A stretch of 56,056 nt of DNA from Spirochaetota bacterium (GTDB lineage Bacteria; Spirochaetota; UBA4802; UBA5550), in the NCBI GenBank assembly GCA_016929135.1, contig JAFGJK010000129.1:1-56056 (forward strand), in the 5' to 3' direction. Made by a program: the position numbers and the translations under genes. Below are positions 43,823 to 53,138 of this stretch, piece after piece (position 1 is the first letter of the stretch; every line of letters begins with the position of its first letter). Below the pieces are notes generated by a model, which was given only the letters and a program-made list of their open reading frames with translations, was not told where the DNA came from and made no database searches.

Positions 43823-44953
43823 TCACAGCTTAATGAACAGGCCCCTCCACCGAAGCGCCATCGCCGCTGCAGTCCACAGACACGCCCAGATCAAAGAATA
43901 GAGGAGCGAAGCGGCGGCGCCGCCGATCCATGGCAGGAAGAGCGATGAATAGAGCAGCTGTTTGAGGGACACTGCCCCGGAAGGGCCATGGACAACGATG
44001 CCCGCAGTACAAATGCCGGCCACCGACGAGAGGACGTAGATGGCAATGGAATTTCTCCCCAGCGACTCGAAGGGACCCCAGGAGACACGGTTCTGCATTT
44101 CTGTCGCAAGGACGCTCAGGGCCATGGTCATCTGCGCCAGCCCGCCGGTGACCGCCACGTAGCTGGGCGACCAGAGGTTCTTGTTCAGCGGAATCCATAC
44201 CGTCAGGATCAGCCCGACTGCCAGGATGAGTACGCCGGCAGCGGCAAGCCCGCCGGCACGGCGTCCCATGGACGACGCCGATCCGAGCCATCGCCCCGAG
44301 AGAAGACCAAGGAGCATCGTGGCGGCCGCGCTGATCGTGGAGAGCGCCCCCTCCGGATCGAATCCAGGTACCGGCGCGTGTCGGTAGGTGTGGAGGCCAA
44401 AGAGGGCTGAATCGACATATCTGCCGAGATTCCCCGGGGGATCGAGCCTCCCGCTGCCGAAGCCTGGAACCGCTACCGACAGCATCAGTATCCAATAGAG
44501 GGCGGGAAGGACTATGCAGAGCGCGGTTTCGAGCACCGGTCTGCGCCCCAATGCCACCAGTGCCACCACCAGATAGCAAAGCCCGATGCGCTGGAGTACG
44601 CCCGGGATTCTCATGGACGAGAAATCCATGTCCAGCGGCAGGTTCAGGAACATGCCCAGGGCGATGAGCAGCAGGCCCCTCCTGATGATCCTGAGGGCAA
44701 TGGGAAGAGTGGTGTCACCCCAGGAGAAACGCGCTTCCTGGGAAAAGAAAACGGAGACACCTGCAATGAAGAGGAAGAAGGGGAACACCAGGTCTGCCGG
44801 TGTCAGCCCGTTCCATGCGGCATGGCGGATCGCAGGATGCACGTGGCCCCAGTCCCCCTGCTGGTTCACCACGATCATCCCGAAGATGGTGATCCCCCTG
44901 AACAGGTCCAGGTAGCGGAGGCGCTCCTTGTGCGGTTTCATGGGAGAATGCAA
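43823..44953 (-). CDS. HGSNAT/NagX-like membrane acyltransferase (DUF5009)
   Basis: The 376-residue protein has about ten membrane segments and the family features YLDLFRGITIFGMIVVNQQGD at the N-terminus, WNGLTPADLVFPFFLFIAGVSVFF, and RIPGVLQRIGLCYLVVALVAL. It is the DUF5009/heparan-alpha-glucosaminide N-acetyltransferase type, which carries acyl groups across the membrane onto sugars. The acceptor might be a cell-surface glycan. It starts at 44953 with no clear ribosome binding site. The next gene downstream on the same strand is the PAS-HATPase gene (22 bases). Confidence 0.85.
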   Translation of the reverse strand: MHSPMKPHKERLRYLDLFRGITIFGMIVVNQQGDWGHVHPAIRHAAWNGLTPADLVFPFFLFIAGVSVFFSQEARFSWGDTTLPIALRIIRRGLLLIALGMFLNLPLDMDFSSMRIPGVLQRIGLCYLVVALVALGRRPVLETALCIVLPALYWILMLSVAVPGFGSGRLDPPGNLGRYVDSALFGLHTYRHAPVPGFDPEGALSTISAAATMLLGLLSGRWLGSASSMGRRAGGLAAAGVLILAVGLILTVWIPLNKNLWSPSYVAVTGGLAQMTMALSVLATEMQNRVSWGPFESLGRNSIAIYVLSSVAGICTAGIVVHGPSGAVSLKQLLYSSLFLPWIGGAAASLLYSLIWACLWTAAAMALRWRGLFIKL

Positions 44954-45042
44954 GCATTAATCCCCGGCCCTGTCAAAATCAATTTCATACAGGGCCGCGT
45001 AAAAAACCGCCGTCGTTTCCTGCAGCAGCGGCCGATTCCACG

Positions 45043-45071
45043 ATAAAAAAAATGGCGGGCCTGCGCCCGCC
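45043..45071 (-). terminator. Terminator of the sigma-factor operon
   Basis: A 7-bp perfect stem (GGCGGGC, loop CTGC, 45054-45071). On the minus strand it is followed by a run of T residues (45043-45053). It lies 24 bases after the stop of the small membrane protein gene at 45096, so it ends the sigma-factor/membrane-protein unit. Confidence 0.85.
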
Positions 45072-45095
45072 TTCTCCCTTCCAAAATCGTACGTA

Positions 45096-45503
45096 TCATT
45101 CGCCGTCATCGACCTGCTTCATGTACTCCTCGAAATGTCCCCTTCCCGACTCCTTCCAGAAGCGGTCGAATTCATCCCTGTGCTCCAGTATTTCCGAGGG
45201 CACAACATCGTCCCTGTCGGACCCTTTCTTTATCATGAGCCTGTACCGTCGATCACTCTTTTCGTGACCGTGCCCATGCCCGAAGCTGCCGAAGAGTATC
45301 TTCGAAAGCACCACCAGGCCGAAGGCCTGAAGATAGGTGATGGTATTCAGTCCGAATATCATCGGCATGAGCCAGTTCCAGAGGTACATCACCAGGAACC
45401 CGAAGACCAGCGCGAATACTGACGCACCGACTATTCCTAAAAAAATCCATCTCGCTACATGCCATCCACTGTGGAAACCGTATTTAAACCTTTTTTCAAA
45501 CAT
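45096..45503 (-). CDS. Small membrane protein co-transcribed with an ECF sigma factor
   Basis: The 135-residue protein has two membrane segments (about residues 17-45 and 58-75) and then a charged cytoplasmic-type tail with the His-rich stretch FGHGHGHEK and an EEYMKQVDDGE end. The ATG at 45503 has GGGAGGAATAC; it lies inside the 3' end of the sigma gene (overlap 8 bases). The position suggests an anti-sigma or membrane-stress partner, and the His cluster may bind metal; neither is proven. The terminator at 45043-45071 follows. Confidence 0.75.
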   Translation of the reverse strand: MFEKRFKYGFHSGWHVARWIFLGIVGASVFALVFGFLVMYLWNWLMPMIFGLNTITYLQAFGLVVLSKILFGSFGHGHGHEKSDRRYRLMIKKGSDRDDVVPSEILEHRDEFDRFWKESGRGHFEEYMKQVDDGE

Positions 45504-46062
45504 TGTATTCCTCCCACTGATCATAATGACACGCCATCGATTCCCGGACCCTTGCAATCGCCCTTGACTTCCTCGCAAGGAGCGTCCCCAGCGGGATTCC
45601 GGTTTGCTCGGCTATCTCCCTGTAACTGCGCCCCTCGAACTCGGTGAGATAGATAATCTCCCTCTGCTCCGGAGCAAGGGCATCAATGGCCCTGAAGAGA
45701 GACTCGCACATATCGGCCTTCTCCATTTCGGCTACTGCATCATAGCGGAGATCCCCCAGGAGACCGGCCATCGAAAGTTCGCCGTTTTTCCGGTCGCCCC
45801 CGTCTAACGATACGGAGGGCTTCCTGAGGCGCAGCACATCGATAACCCTGTTCTTCAATGCGCGGTAGATATAGGCGCCGAAGCGCTCCAGCGACACCGT
45901 CAGGTCTTCCATATCCAGCAGCCGTGCCATCACCTCCTGTACGATATCCTCTCCATCCATGTCGGCGGCATCATCGATGAGCCTTCTCACATAGCCCACC
46001 ATCCGCTCTCTCTCGGCCCTGAAATATTCAGCGATCGCTTGTCGCAGCGTGTCTCCTTTCAT
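45496..46062 (-). CDS. ECF-family RNA polymerase sigma factor
   Basis: The 188-residue protein has sigma region 2 (about residues 15-85, IVQEVMARLLDMEDLTVSLE then YIYRALKNRVIDVLRLRKP) and region 4 (about 125-175, LAPEQREIIYLTEFEGRSYR, EIAEQTGIPLGTLLARKSR). It directs transcription of a small regulon, probably including itself. An 18-bp inverted repeat (46093-46110) lies 31 bases upstream of the ATG. The next gene in the operon is a small membrane protein that overlaps it by 8 bases. Confidence 0.9.
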   Translation of the reverse strand: MKGDTLRQAIAEYFRAERERMVGYVRRLIDDAADMDGEDIVQEVMARLLDMEDLTVSLERFGAYIYRALKNRVIDVLRLRKPSVSLDGGDRKNGELSMAGLLGDLRYDAVAEMEKADMCESLFRAIDALAPEQREIIYLTEFEGRSYREIAEQTGIPLGTLLARKSRAIARVRESMACHYDQWEEYNV

Positions 46063-46092
46063 GCTCTTATAGACGATAGAACCAGAATTTTA

Positions 46093-46110
46093 TTGCACGC
46101 CATTGTGCAA
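46093..46110. promoter_or_regulatory. Inverted repeat upstream of the sigma-factor gene
   Basis: TTGCAC and GTGCAA flank a six-base spacer (46093-46098, 46105-46110). It lies upstream of the sigma-factor ATG and could be a regulator-binding site. Confidence 0.4.
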
Positions 46111-46137
46111 ATCATGCAACTGTATTCACAATATACA

Positions 46138-46971
46138 CTATTTCGGCTCTTCGGGATGTATTTCGTTTCTTCGCAGAAACTCCCTGTAGCCGTAGATCTC
46201 CTTGCCGAGAAAGGACATCGTCACTGCACCGGAGGGGCAGTTATTCACGCAGGCCATGCAGGCTATGCAGGTTTTCCTGTTTATACTGTGTGTGTTCATG
46301 CATATCGACCCCGAGGGGCATCTCCGCTCGCAAAGACCGCAGTCTGTGCATGCGTTTCTATCGATGAAATGGCTCCCGATACAGAGCTTAGTGCTCCCGA
46401 TCGACACCCGCCCCTTGATCAGCTCCCGGAAATCGGGACGCTTCTTAATCGCCGCCCTCGTGCCGGAGGCGGCATCCTCCAGGACACTGTTGACGAATTC
46501 GCGTACCCTGGCATAGGATGATCCATCCGGGATGTGGCTGTATTTCAGTATCCGTGCGCTCCCGCCGGTGCTCCAGGTAGGGGCGAAGGTGGACATGCTC
46601 CCGAATGTTGCCATACCCACCGGCATTCCCCCCCTGCTGGAGAGCAGGTTCAGGAGGGTGCATGCGGTATTGTGCTGGTTCCCCCCCTCCCCCCCGAAGG
46701 TTACAAAGGACGCCACTGGCACTCCTCCGAGCGCCGGGAGCCCCTCTATCCATCTTCGAAAATTCACCGGCACTTCGTAGTAGTAAACCGGCGTCCCCGC
46801 AATCACCAGGTCCGCACCTGCCACCGATTCCACAGTGCTGTCACGGTAATCCGAAGCCATGACACGCAGCCCCTTTTCATGAAGCAATCGGGCAATGTAC
46901 CGCCCGTATCTCCCGGTGTTGCCTGTCTGACTGTACCAGATCACCGCTGCCGAAGACATTGCATTTCCCAT
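46138..46971 (-). CDS. EFR1-type flavodoxin-ferredoxin fusion
   Basis: The 277-residue protein has an N-terminal flavodoxin-like domain (AVIWYSQTGNTGRYGRYIAR, IAGTPVYYYEVP, SFVTFGGEGGNQ) and a C-terminal pair of [4Fe-4S] motifs (CTDCGLCERRCP, CIACMACVNNCP). This is the layout of EFR1 proteins, cytoplasmic electron carriers of anaerobes. Both clusters are complete. The ATG at 46971 follows GAGGTGAGGAT. It is 16 bases downstream of the nitroreductase gene, and the two are probably co-transcribed from a promoter near ArsR. Confidence 0.88.
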   Translation of the reverse strand: MGNAMSSAAVIWYSQTGNTGRYGRYIARLLHEKGLRVMASDYRDSTVESVAGADLVIAGTPVYYYEVPVNFRRWIEGLPALGGVPVASFVTFGGEGGNQHNTACTLLNLLSSRGGMPVGMATFGSMSTFAPTWSTGGSARILKYSHIPDGSSYARVREFVNSVLEDAASGTRAAIKKRPDFRELIKGRVSIGSTKLCIGSHFIDRNACTDCGLCERRCPSGSICMNTHSINRKTCIACMACVNNCPSGAVTMSFLGKEIYGYREFLRRNEIHPEEPK

Positions 46972-46987
46972 ATCCTCACCTCTTCAA

Positions 46988-47857
46988 TCATCCTTTCCAC
47001 GTGACAGAATACTCGCATTCAGGAGGTACGGCCGGCGGTTCCCCCAGGTGTTCCCACGTACCGCCGAGGCCCAGAGCCGCCACGGCCGTTTCAAAGTGAC
47101 ACATGGCAATCCCCATATCGATCCGCTGGAGGTCCGCCATTCCCGATACCCTCATGATTCTTCCATAAGATCCGGACCTGCAGAGATAAAAATGAAACCG
47201 CTGCGCCTTCCCCTCCCTGATCACGCGCCACGGCTGCCTGTTGGAGGCCGAGGGGGCCATCCTTACCATTTCCAGAGCCTCCCGATAGATCCCAGCCTCA
47301 TCTTCATCGAGGGGTGTTCCGATGCCGCCATCGAAAAATATCTCGCTCCACTGCTTCCTTGAGTTCGATCCCGCGCTGAAGCGGAAAACCGAATCGATTA
47401 TCGTTTTTTTCGGCGCGATGTATCCCAACGCGGCGACCGCGGGAACCGACTCATCCGCTGCCGCCCGAATCCTCTCCGCGAATGTACTTTTCGTGAAGCT
47501 CCCTCCGAGCCAGCAGGTTCCCATCCCCAGTGCGGTGGCATGCAGTATTTGCCGCTGCATGAGGTATCCGTAATCCTCAAGATTCCTCGGTGACTCCTTC
47601 ATGGCACCGATGATGAATGCAGCGGGGTTCCTGATTACGCCGTAGGTACCCAGCCCCTTAAGGGATGCAGCGTCATCACCTGACCCCCCAGCAATGGAGA
47701 AACGTATTGCCGATCCGAAGGGGGGTCTCACTTTTTCAGCAAGAGTATGCTCCAGCTGGAGCTTCACCGGTTCCTCAAGTTTTTGTTCAAGATAGCTGCG
47801 GCAGGAAAACCTTCGTTTCATGGCCTCGTGCAATACCGCCACTGATTCCTGTCCCAT
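46988..47857 (-). CDS. Nitroreductase-family protein (289 residues)
   Basis: The protein opens with an EAMKRRFSCRSYLEQKLEEP block and has the FMN-binding and family motifs YLMQRQILHATALGMGTCWLGG and MAPSASNRQPWRVIREG. It is longer than the typical 200-residue enzymes because the FMN-binding block APSASNRQPWR comes late, after an N-terminal segment; it may be a permuted or doubled member. Likely role is flavin-dependent reduction of a small organic compound with electrons from the downstream EFR1 protein. ArsR is the next gene upstream on the same strand. Confidence 0.85.
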   Translation of the reverse strand: MGQESVAVLHEAMKRRFSCRSYLEQKLEEPVKLQLEHTLAEKVRPPFGSAIRFSIAGGSGDDAASLKGLGTYGVIRNPAAFIIGAMKESPRNLEDYGYLMQRQILHATALGMGTCWLGGSFTKSTFAERIRAAADESVPAVAALGYIAPKKTIIDSVFRFSAGSNSRKQWSEIFFDGGIGTPLDEDEAGIYREALEMVRMAPSASNRQPWRVIREGKAQRFHFYLCRSGSYGRIMRVSGMADLQRIDMGIAMCHFETAVAALGLGGTWEHLGEPPAVPPECEYSVTWKG

Positions 47858-47950
47858 TACATCCTCCCATGCATTGCTGCGTATTCCCGGCAGGTAGTCC
47901 CGGGTAATAATTAGTCACTTCTGCAACTATCGAACTATAATCGAAACGAC

Positions 47951-48253
47951 CTATCCCCTCTTTTTCAATGACAAGACGGCCTGCACCTCCTGCAGCGTCT
48001 CTTCATCGATCTTGGCCACCAGAAACTTCCCTCTTCGCTCCGTGACGATCAGTCCCGCGTTCTCCAATTCCTTCAGATGGTGCGATACAGTGGGCGCCCC
48101 CACCTGCAGGCAACTCATGATATCGCAAATGTAACACTCGTGGGATCCTGCTCGGAATCCCTGCTCATGCGCCCTGGCGATTTCCATGTACAACTCCAGC
48201 CTATTCGGATTGGAGAGAGCCTTCATCACCTTCGATAATTGTTTTGTATTCAC
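47951..48253 (-). CDS. ArsR-family transcriptional regulator
   Basis: The 100-residue winged-helix protein has MKALSNPNRLELYMEIARAH at the N-terminus and the recognition helix APTVSHHLKELENAGLIV. The motif ECYICDIM in the third helix resembles the metal or thiol-sensing ELCVCDLM of ArsR/SmtB members; another Cys lies five residues on. It probably controls the nitroreductase-EFR1 genes downstream and itself through the inverted repeat at 48273-48288. The metal or redox signal is not known. Confidence 0.9.
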   Translation of the reverse strand: MNTKQLSKVMKALSNPNRLELYMEIARAHEQGFRAGSHECYICDIMSCLQVGAPTVSHHLKELENAGLIVTERRGKFLVAKIDEETLQEVQAVLSLKKRG

Positions 48254-48272
48254 GGTAATCTCGTTTCGATAA

Positions 48273-48288
48273 TTTGATATTTATCAAA
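48273..48288. promoter_or_regulatory. Putative ArsR operator
   Basis: TTTGATA and TATCAAA flank a two-base spacer, a perfect inverted repeat 19 bases upstream of the arsR start. This is a typical size and place for an ArsR-family operator. A separate word TCGTTTCGAT (48261-48270) between it and the start also recurs inverted at 47940-47949, beyond the arsR stop. Confidence 0.55.
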
Positions 48289-48431
48289 ACATTAATCAAT
48301 AATCATTCCTGTCAATAAAAAAGTGTCGGTTCAATTGCGAGAATCTGATACTACCGCCGACATGCTCCCCCTGACGGGATGATAAACGGCACTGACCCGG
48401 CCGAATCAGTCTTGGTATGGAGCAGCAAGCC

Positions 48432-49985
48432 TCAGTAGCGCTGCACCATGGTCCGCATCTCATCCGCCATGGATGCCAGCTGTACCGAGTTATCGGCAAG
48501 ATTCCTCGCACCGCTGGCATAATCCTGAGCGATCATATTTATTGCCACCACAGCCCTCATAATCTCGATGACCGCGTTTTTCTGCTCGTCTGCCGCATAG
48601 TGGATACTCTTGGACATGCCGTCCAGGTCCTCGGCATCCCCATGAACTCTTCGAGCGGTTTCAAGCTGCTCTCCCATCTGGGCTGTAATCTGAGCCATTT
48701 TTTCCGTCGCCGACTTCACGCCGGATGCAATCTCCTTAAGGACCTCCATTATCCCCGAAACGTTCTTCATCCCCATGAGAAGCTCACTCTCGTTCTCCTT
48801 TATGAGCCTGGATATTTCCTTCACGCTTGATGAGGTTCGTTCCGCCAGCTTGGATATTTCATCAGCCACAACCGCGAATCCCCGCCCGGAATCTCCTGCC
48901 CTTGCCGCCTCAATTGCGGCATTCAGTGACAGCAGGTTGATCTGGTCGGCGATGTCATTGATTATCTCTATGATACCGTTCATGGCCGCAGAGCTCTGCT
49001 GGATTCGCGTCATACTGGTATTCATCGTTGAGAGTGATTCCTCACCGGATTTTCCCATTCGGGCAATATCATTGACATAGGATACAGATTCGGCAATGCG
49101 CTGTTCCATGACATTGATAGACTCGGTCAGTTCGCCGATTCTCTTCATCAAGTTACCGATCATCGTTGTCTGCTGGAGTATTCGTTCAGCGATCTGTTCT
49201 GTGCTTGCCGTCACCTCTTCGATAGTGGAGGTTACCTCTTCCGCAGATGCAGCCTGTGTCTGTGCATTATCAGAAAAATTCTTCGAGGATCCGGATATCG
49301 ATTCTGACGACGATGCCATGAGTGACGCGCTTGATTTGACCGAACCAAGGACTTCACTCAGGGTTTCGTACTGCCTCCTGTTCTCCTCAGCCCCCTCTTT
49401 CACCTTTCTATTAATATCCCGGTTGACCTTCAGCAGCATGACACATACCGCGAACGTGATGACAATGGAAAATGATGAATCGGGGAAAATACCGTTTGCG
49501 ATACATTGTTGCATTTTGTCCATCAGTGGCAATGAGAATATATATGAAGTCACCGTACTGCCAAGCCAGATCATGGAGATTCCGATTATCCATCCAATTC
49601 TGCAAAAGAGAGCGGTAAAGAGAATTGCCGCCGAGGCATAATAGAGATTACTCATAAATTCGACTGTCCCTTTATCCATGTTAAGGAACACAAGCGCCAC
49701 AAGACCGGCTGTACAGATAAACGCAACCAGATTGGCAGCAGCGAAATAACGGCCTCTTCTAAGGAAGATCAGGCTGGCGAGGAATGAAATGAATATCATG
49801 AAGAGAACTATGTTCATTGGCGCGAAGAGACTTCGAGGTTGCAGGATGTTTAAAAAAACGGCTCCTGCTGGTATCAATATCAAAAAAACCAAATTGATGA
49901 TCTGAAGCGTCCTTGCCCTGAGTTGAACGTCCAGAGGGCTGTTGGAATAGATGACATTAAGGCGGCTTATCTTCGGCTTATTCAT
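48432..49985 (-). CDS. Methyl-accepting chemotaxis protein, six-helix membrane input
   Basis: The 517-residue protein has about six hydrophobic segments (residues 28-190), no periplasmic sensor domain, a long coiled-coil, and the signalling tip [33 protein letters not shown]. The pattern is the same as the receptor at 39616, so two members of one subfamily exist here. It signals to the CheA/CheW complex and would be modified by CheR and CheD. The upstream region (49986-50399) is strongly AT-rich. It ends 131 bases before the arsR gene, whose regulatory inverted repeat lies in the gap. Confidence 0.93.
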   Translation of the reverse strand: MNKPKISRLNVIYSNSPLDVQLRARTLQIINLVFLILIPAGAVFLNILQPRSLFAPMNIVLFMIFISFLASLIFLRRGRYFAAANLVAFICTAGLVALVFLNMDKGTVEFMSNLYYASAAILFTALFCRIGWIIGISMIWLGSTVTSYIFSLPLMDKMQQCIANGIFPDSSFSIVITFAVCVMLLKVNRDINRKVKEGAEENRRQYETLSEVLGSVKSSASLMASSSESISGSSKNFSDNAQTQAASAEEVTSTIEEVTASTEQIAERILQQTTMIGNLMKRIGELTESINVMEQRIAESVSYVNDIARMGKSGEESLSTMNTSMTRIQQSSAAMNGIIEIINDIADQINLLSLNAAIEAARAGDSGRGFAVVADEISKLAERTSSSVKEISRLIKENESELLMGMKNVSGIMEVLKEIASGVKSATEKMAQITAQMGEQLETARRVHGDAEDLDGMSKSIHYAADEQKNAVIEIMRAVVAINMIAQDYASGARNLADNSVQLASMADEMRTMVQRY

Positions 49986-50399
49986 GGCTTCTCTCCGGCT
50001 GAAGCACTATTGCGATTTATCCATCTTCGCATCGACTTAAGAATTTAACTTTTATATATACATAATCATACTCAATTGACACAGTGGCCACAGTATTTAA
50101 TTAATCAACTATTTTTCACGATATTATTATATGTTTACAATATTATGTACATATTATGAATATTATTCATTTTATTAAGGTGATTCAATATTCATTTATT
50201 ATATAACAAGCTAAAATTGGAATAGCAGAACTCACCACCATCGAATTGATTCAAAACACAAATTTATCTCACTTAACCATTGTAGAAGGCAGGGTGATGA
50301 CAGATGAATGTGGAAACTGTTCCTGCACCGGGGGAACACTCCCTGACTCGCAGTCCAGCCCTTGACAGGATGAGGAAGGGGGCACAGATCAATTGTTAT
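49986..50399. other. AT-rich intergenic region with a GC-richer 3' part
   Basis: Bases 50040-50200 are extremely AT-rich and contain no convincing promoter boxes beyond TATA-like words. From about 50285 the composition rises. There a 22-codon frame starts MTDECGNCSC (50297-50365) after AGGGTG; it is a Cys-rich micro-ORF or the remnant of a larger gene. No RNA gene is recognised. The island continues through the neighbouring nitroreductase and the ribbon-helix-helix-like gene. Confidence 0.4.
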
Positions 50400-50972
50400 T
50401 CAAATATCGAGTATGATATCGTCAAGGGGTCGTTTGGGTACATGATGCACCCCATCTAAATCTCTATAATACCGAATATCACCATTCACCACTGGATCAA
50501 CGGTCACGATCTCATTCGGCTTACCCAGAGCCACGACGAGACAAATCTCATATCGCTTCGGTAATCCCAGCATGTCAGACAATCCATTTTTATTAATTGT
50601 CCCTATCATGCAACCCCCAAGACCTGTCTCCGTTGCCGCCAACAATATTGAATGAGCGCAGATGCCGTCATCCCAACGTACCTGTTCAGCAATTGAAGTA
50701 TCAGCACATATAATTATATATGCCGAAGGCCGTTCACCCTCAACCGGCCCCGGCCAATCGACAAGATAACCCGCCCATCCCAGGAATGGGAAAATCCTGG
50801 CATTATTATCATTCTCACATGAGAGGACATATCGCAAAGGCTGCAGGTTTCTTGCTGACGGCGATAGACGAGCACAGTCGACAAGGTCTTTCAATGTATC
50901 GATAGTTATCGGATGATCCTGATTAAAACGGCGTATGCTCCTGTTTTTAAGCAATAATTCCTTGAGAGACAT
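50400..50972 (-). CDS. Nitroreductase-family protein (190 residues)
   Basis: The protein has LKNRSIRRFNQDHPITIDTL at the start, the FMN-binding SPSARNLQPLRYVL, and GICAHSILLAATETGLGG near residue 115, the typical layout of short, single-domain nitroreductases. It is a dimeric FMN oxidoreductase of unknown substrate. The ATG at 50972 has GGAG seven bases upstream; the frame is open to 51044 but this is the better start. It is GC-poorer than most genes in the window. The 3' end lies close to the 50297 micro-ORF. Confidence 0.87.
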   Translation of the reverse strand: MSLKELLLKNRSIRRFNQDHPITIDTLKDLVDCARLSPSARNLQPLRYVLSCENDNNARIFPFLGWAGYLVDWPGPVEGERPSAYIIICADTSIAEQVRWDDGICAHSILLAATETGLGGCMIGTINKNGLSDMLGLPKRYEICLVVALGKPNEIVTVDPVVNGDIRYYRDLDGVHHVPKRPLDDIILDI

Positions 50973-51154
50973 ACTTCTGCTCCAATAATCAAAAACTTTC
51001 ATCCAAGGATATGTATCATTACCATAAATATCAATGAATGTCAAATCATTAACTTATGATCTTAACCTCTTGAAATGTCATCACATCAACAAAACTTATT
51101 CATTTCACGATTTTCGATCGTTAATATACTGCAATATTATATATGAGGGATCAT

Positions 51155-51619
51155 ATGAGAATTGAAACAACACTGAACATCGACACAAAGATAAAAAGCA
51201 TTATCGTATATGCCGCATTACAATCAAAAGTATCATGCTCACACATCATCATTCTATGTATGAAAAAAACTATGAGGAATATACATCGCCTATTACGATA
51301 TAATCATTCTATCGAATACCAGAAGAGTAATCCGAGTGAAAGATGGAACCATTTCCATATTGTTCTATCAGAAAAAGAATATGAATACTTCATCGATATG
51401 AGAAAACTTTGTAAACGTTCCGTTTCTTTTCTTGTTGCTCTGTCAGTTAACAAATATATAGAAGAAGTTATTGCTGAACTTACAAATATAAAAACTGAAA
51501 AAACCGATAACTATCAATTCCTTTCCTATATTCTAATTGGAGAAAGAATTGACAACGTTATCTCTTGGAGAATATACTGGGATCTACCAAGAAAAGGAAT
51601 GCGGTTAGCAAAAAAGTGA
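51155..51619 (+). CDS. Uncharacterised protein with two ribbon-helix-helix-like modules (paralogue 2)
   Basis: The 154-residue basic protein is a paralogue of the one at 20612-21070. It has the same order of features: an N-terminal module (IETTLNIDTKIKSIIVYAAL onward), a basic middle YNHSIEYQK, a second strand-helix-helix module (HFHIVLSEKEYEYFIDMRKL, KRSVSFLVALSVNKY), and the end IDNVISWRIYWDLPRKG. The N-terminal module is more diverged. The ATG at 51155 has GAGGGATC; a start at 51143 is less likely. Both copies share ATCGTTAATA about 40 bases upstream and both lie in AT-rich DNA, possibly acquired. It is convergent with guaB. Confidence 0.75.
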   Translation: MRIETTLNIDTKIKSIIVYAALQSKVSCSHIIILCMKKTMRNIHRLLRYNHSIEYQKSNPSERWNHFHIVLSEKEYEYFIDMRKLCKRSVSFLVALSVNKYIEEVIAELTNIKTEKTDNYQFLSYILIGERIDNVISWRIYWDLPRKGMRLAKK

Positions 51620-51641
51620 CCAATTCAACAACTGAAGTTTT

Positions 51642-53138
51642 TCACATATATTTTGGCTCCTTATATGAATACATGTCATGAACATGACCTTCAGCCTGTG
51701 CTGATACTGACCTGATCTCGAATCTCAATTCTCCAGAATTCAGGTACTCATGCAACTGAGAGATGTCCCTTGTCCCCATATCCTGAAATGAATGTTTGAG
51801 CCCCATGAGAAGATAGGGGATATAATCCTGCAATGAACCTTTATCAACGACCGATCCTGATACTCCTTGGGCAACCTTAATTTTTGTATCGTCAGCGAAA
51901 TATCGTTTTGAACCGCCAGCCTCCAGTGCCTCCTGTGAAGCCATGCCTCGATACTTTTTTAGTCTCACGCCATTTTCATAAAAATATTCCCCTGGCGCCT
52001 CATGAGTTCCGGCAAACATCGAACCCATCATCACTGTCGATGCTCCCAGCGCCAGGGCCTTAGCGATATGTCCGATAGTTGAGATGCCGCCATCGGCGAT
52101 TACCGGGATGCCGAATTTTCTTGAGTAAGCCGCGGTACGATACACCGCAGTCGCCTGAGCCCTTCCTACAGACATTGTTGTCTGTGTCGTACAGATTGAT
52201 CCCGGTCCCATTCCGATTCGCAGCGCATCGACACCGGCCTTTATCAGGTTTTCGCATTGCTCCTCGGTTACGATATTCCCTCCAACAACCTCGATATCGG
52301 GATACATCCGCTTTATGAATTTAATCAACTCTATCTGGTATACCGAATTCCCTTGCGCCGCATCGATAATGAGAACGTTTACTCCTGCCTTTACAAGCTC
52401 ACTGAGCCGATCTTTGGATTCTGGTCGCGTCGATACCGCCGCACCGACCATTAGTTGTTTCTTCGGATCCTTCGATGCCATAGGGTATTCCCTGTTTTTT
52501 ACAAGGTCATTCCTGCACATGAGTGCCACCAGATTCCCCTCGTTATCGACTATGGGTAACTTCCCCTTTTTCGATTCCTTCAGAATATTATTAGCCTCAC
52601 TGAGCGAAACACCAACCCTTGCGGTCAGCAGTTCCCTTGTCATAACCTGACCGAGTTTTTTCATTCTGTCCGATTCAAAATCGGTATCACGGTTCGTGAC
52701 GATTCCAAGCAGCTTCGAATTCAGAGTTCCCTTTTCCGTAATTGGAATGCCGGAGAATCCATGTCTTTCCTTTATCACATCAATATCATGGATCAGGTGT
52801 TCAGGAGAGAGAACCATAGGATCCATTATGAATCCATTTTCGAATCTTTTTACTTTCTTAACCTCCGCCGCCTGTTCCTCCACGGTATTGTTATAGTGAA
52901 TTATACCGATCCCCCCCTGGAGGGCCAGACCGATCGCCATTTTATGCTCTGTGACAGTATCCATGGGGCTTGAAACGAGAGGGCTTTTTAATCGTATATT
53001 CCTGGTCAGGTTCGACTCCAGTACCACATCTTCCGGATTGAAATCAATATACCCGGGGAGTATGATAAAATCATTATATGCAAAACCCTTTTCTCGTGTA
53101 AATATATCCTTCGCAGAAAAACCGTCCTTCGTAATCAT
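51642..53138 (-). CDS. guaB: Inosine-5'-monophosphate dehydrogenase, eukaryote-like
   Basis: The 498-residue protein converts IMP to XMP, the first step to GMP. It starts with DGFSAKDIF...[13 protein letters not shown], contains two CBS domains (about residues 110-230, including SKKGKLPIV), the catalytic loop GPGSICTTQ and a flap ending [11 protein letters not shown]. Residues such as [22 protein letters not shown] and KKYRGM match human-type IMP dehydrogenase better than the usual bacterial GuaB, by memory of both. GAGGAG precedes the ATG at 53138. It is convergent with the ribbon-helix-helix gene. The upstream gap (53139-53471) holds a TTGTAT-N5-ATACAA repeat. Confidence 0.95.
   Translation of the reverse strand: MITKDGFSAKDIFTREKGFAYNDFIILPGYIDFNPEDVVLESNLTRNIRLKSPLVSSPMDTVTEHKMAIGLALQGGIGIIHYNNTVEEQAAEVKKVKRFENGFIMDPMVLSPEHLIHDIDVIKERHGFSGIPITEKGTLNSKLLGIVTNRDTDFESDRMKKLGQVMTRELLTARVGVSLSEANNILKESKKGKLPIVDNEGNLVALMCRNDLVKNREYPMASKDPKKQLMVGAAVSTRPESKDRLSELVKAGVNVLIIDAAQGNSVYQIELIKFIKRMYPDIEVVGGNIVTEEQCENLIKAGVDALRIGMGPGSICTTQTTMSVGRAQATAVYRTAAYSRKFGIPVIADGGISTIGHIAKALALGASTVMMGSMFAGTHEAPGEYFYENGVRLKKYRGMASQEALEAGGSKRYFADDTKIKVAQGVSGSVVDKGSLQDYIPYLLMGLKHSFQDMGTRDISQLHEYLNSGELRFEIRSVSAQAEGHVHDMYSYKEPKYM

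Noticed and set aside
50297..50365. 22-codon Cys-rich frame as a gene
   Set aside because: It is too short and has no homology that I recognise; mentioned only as part of the intergenic description.
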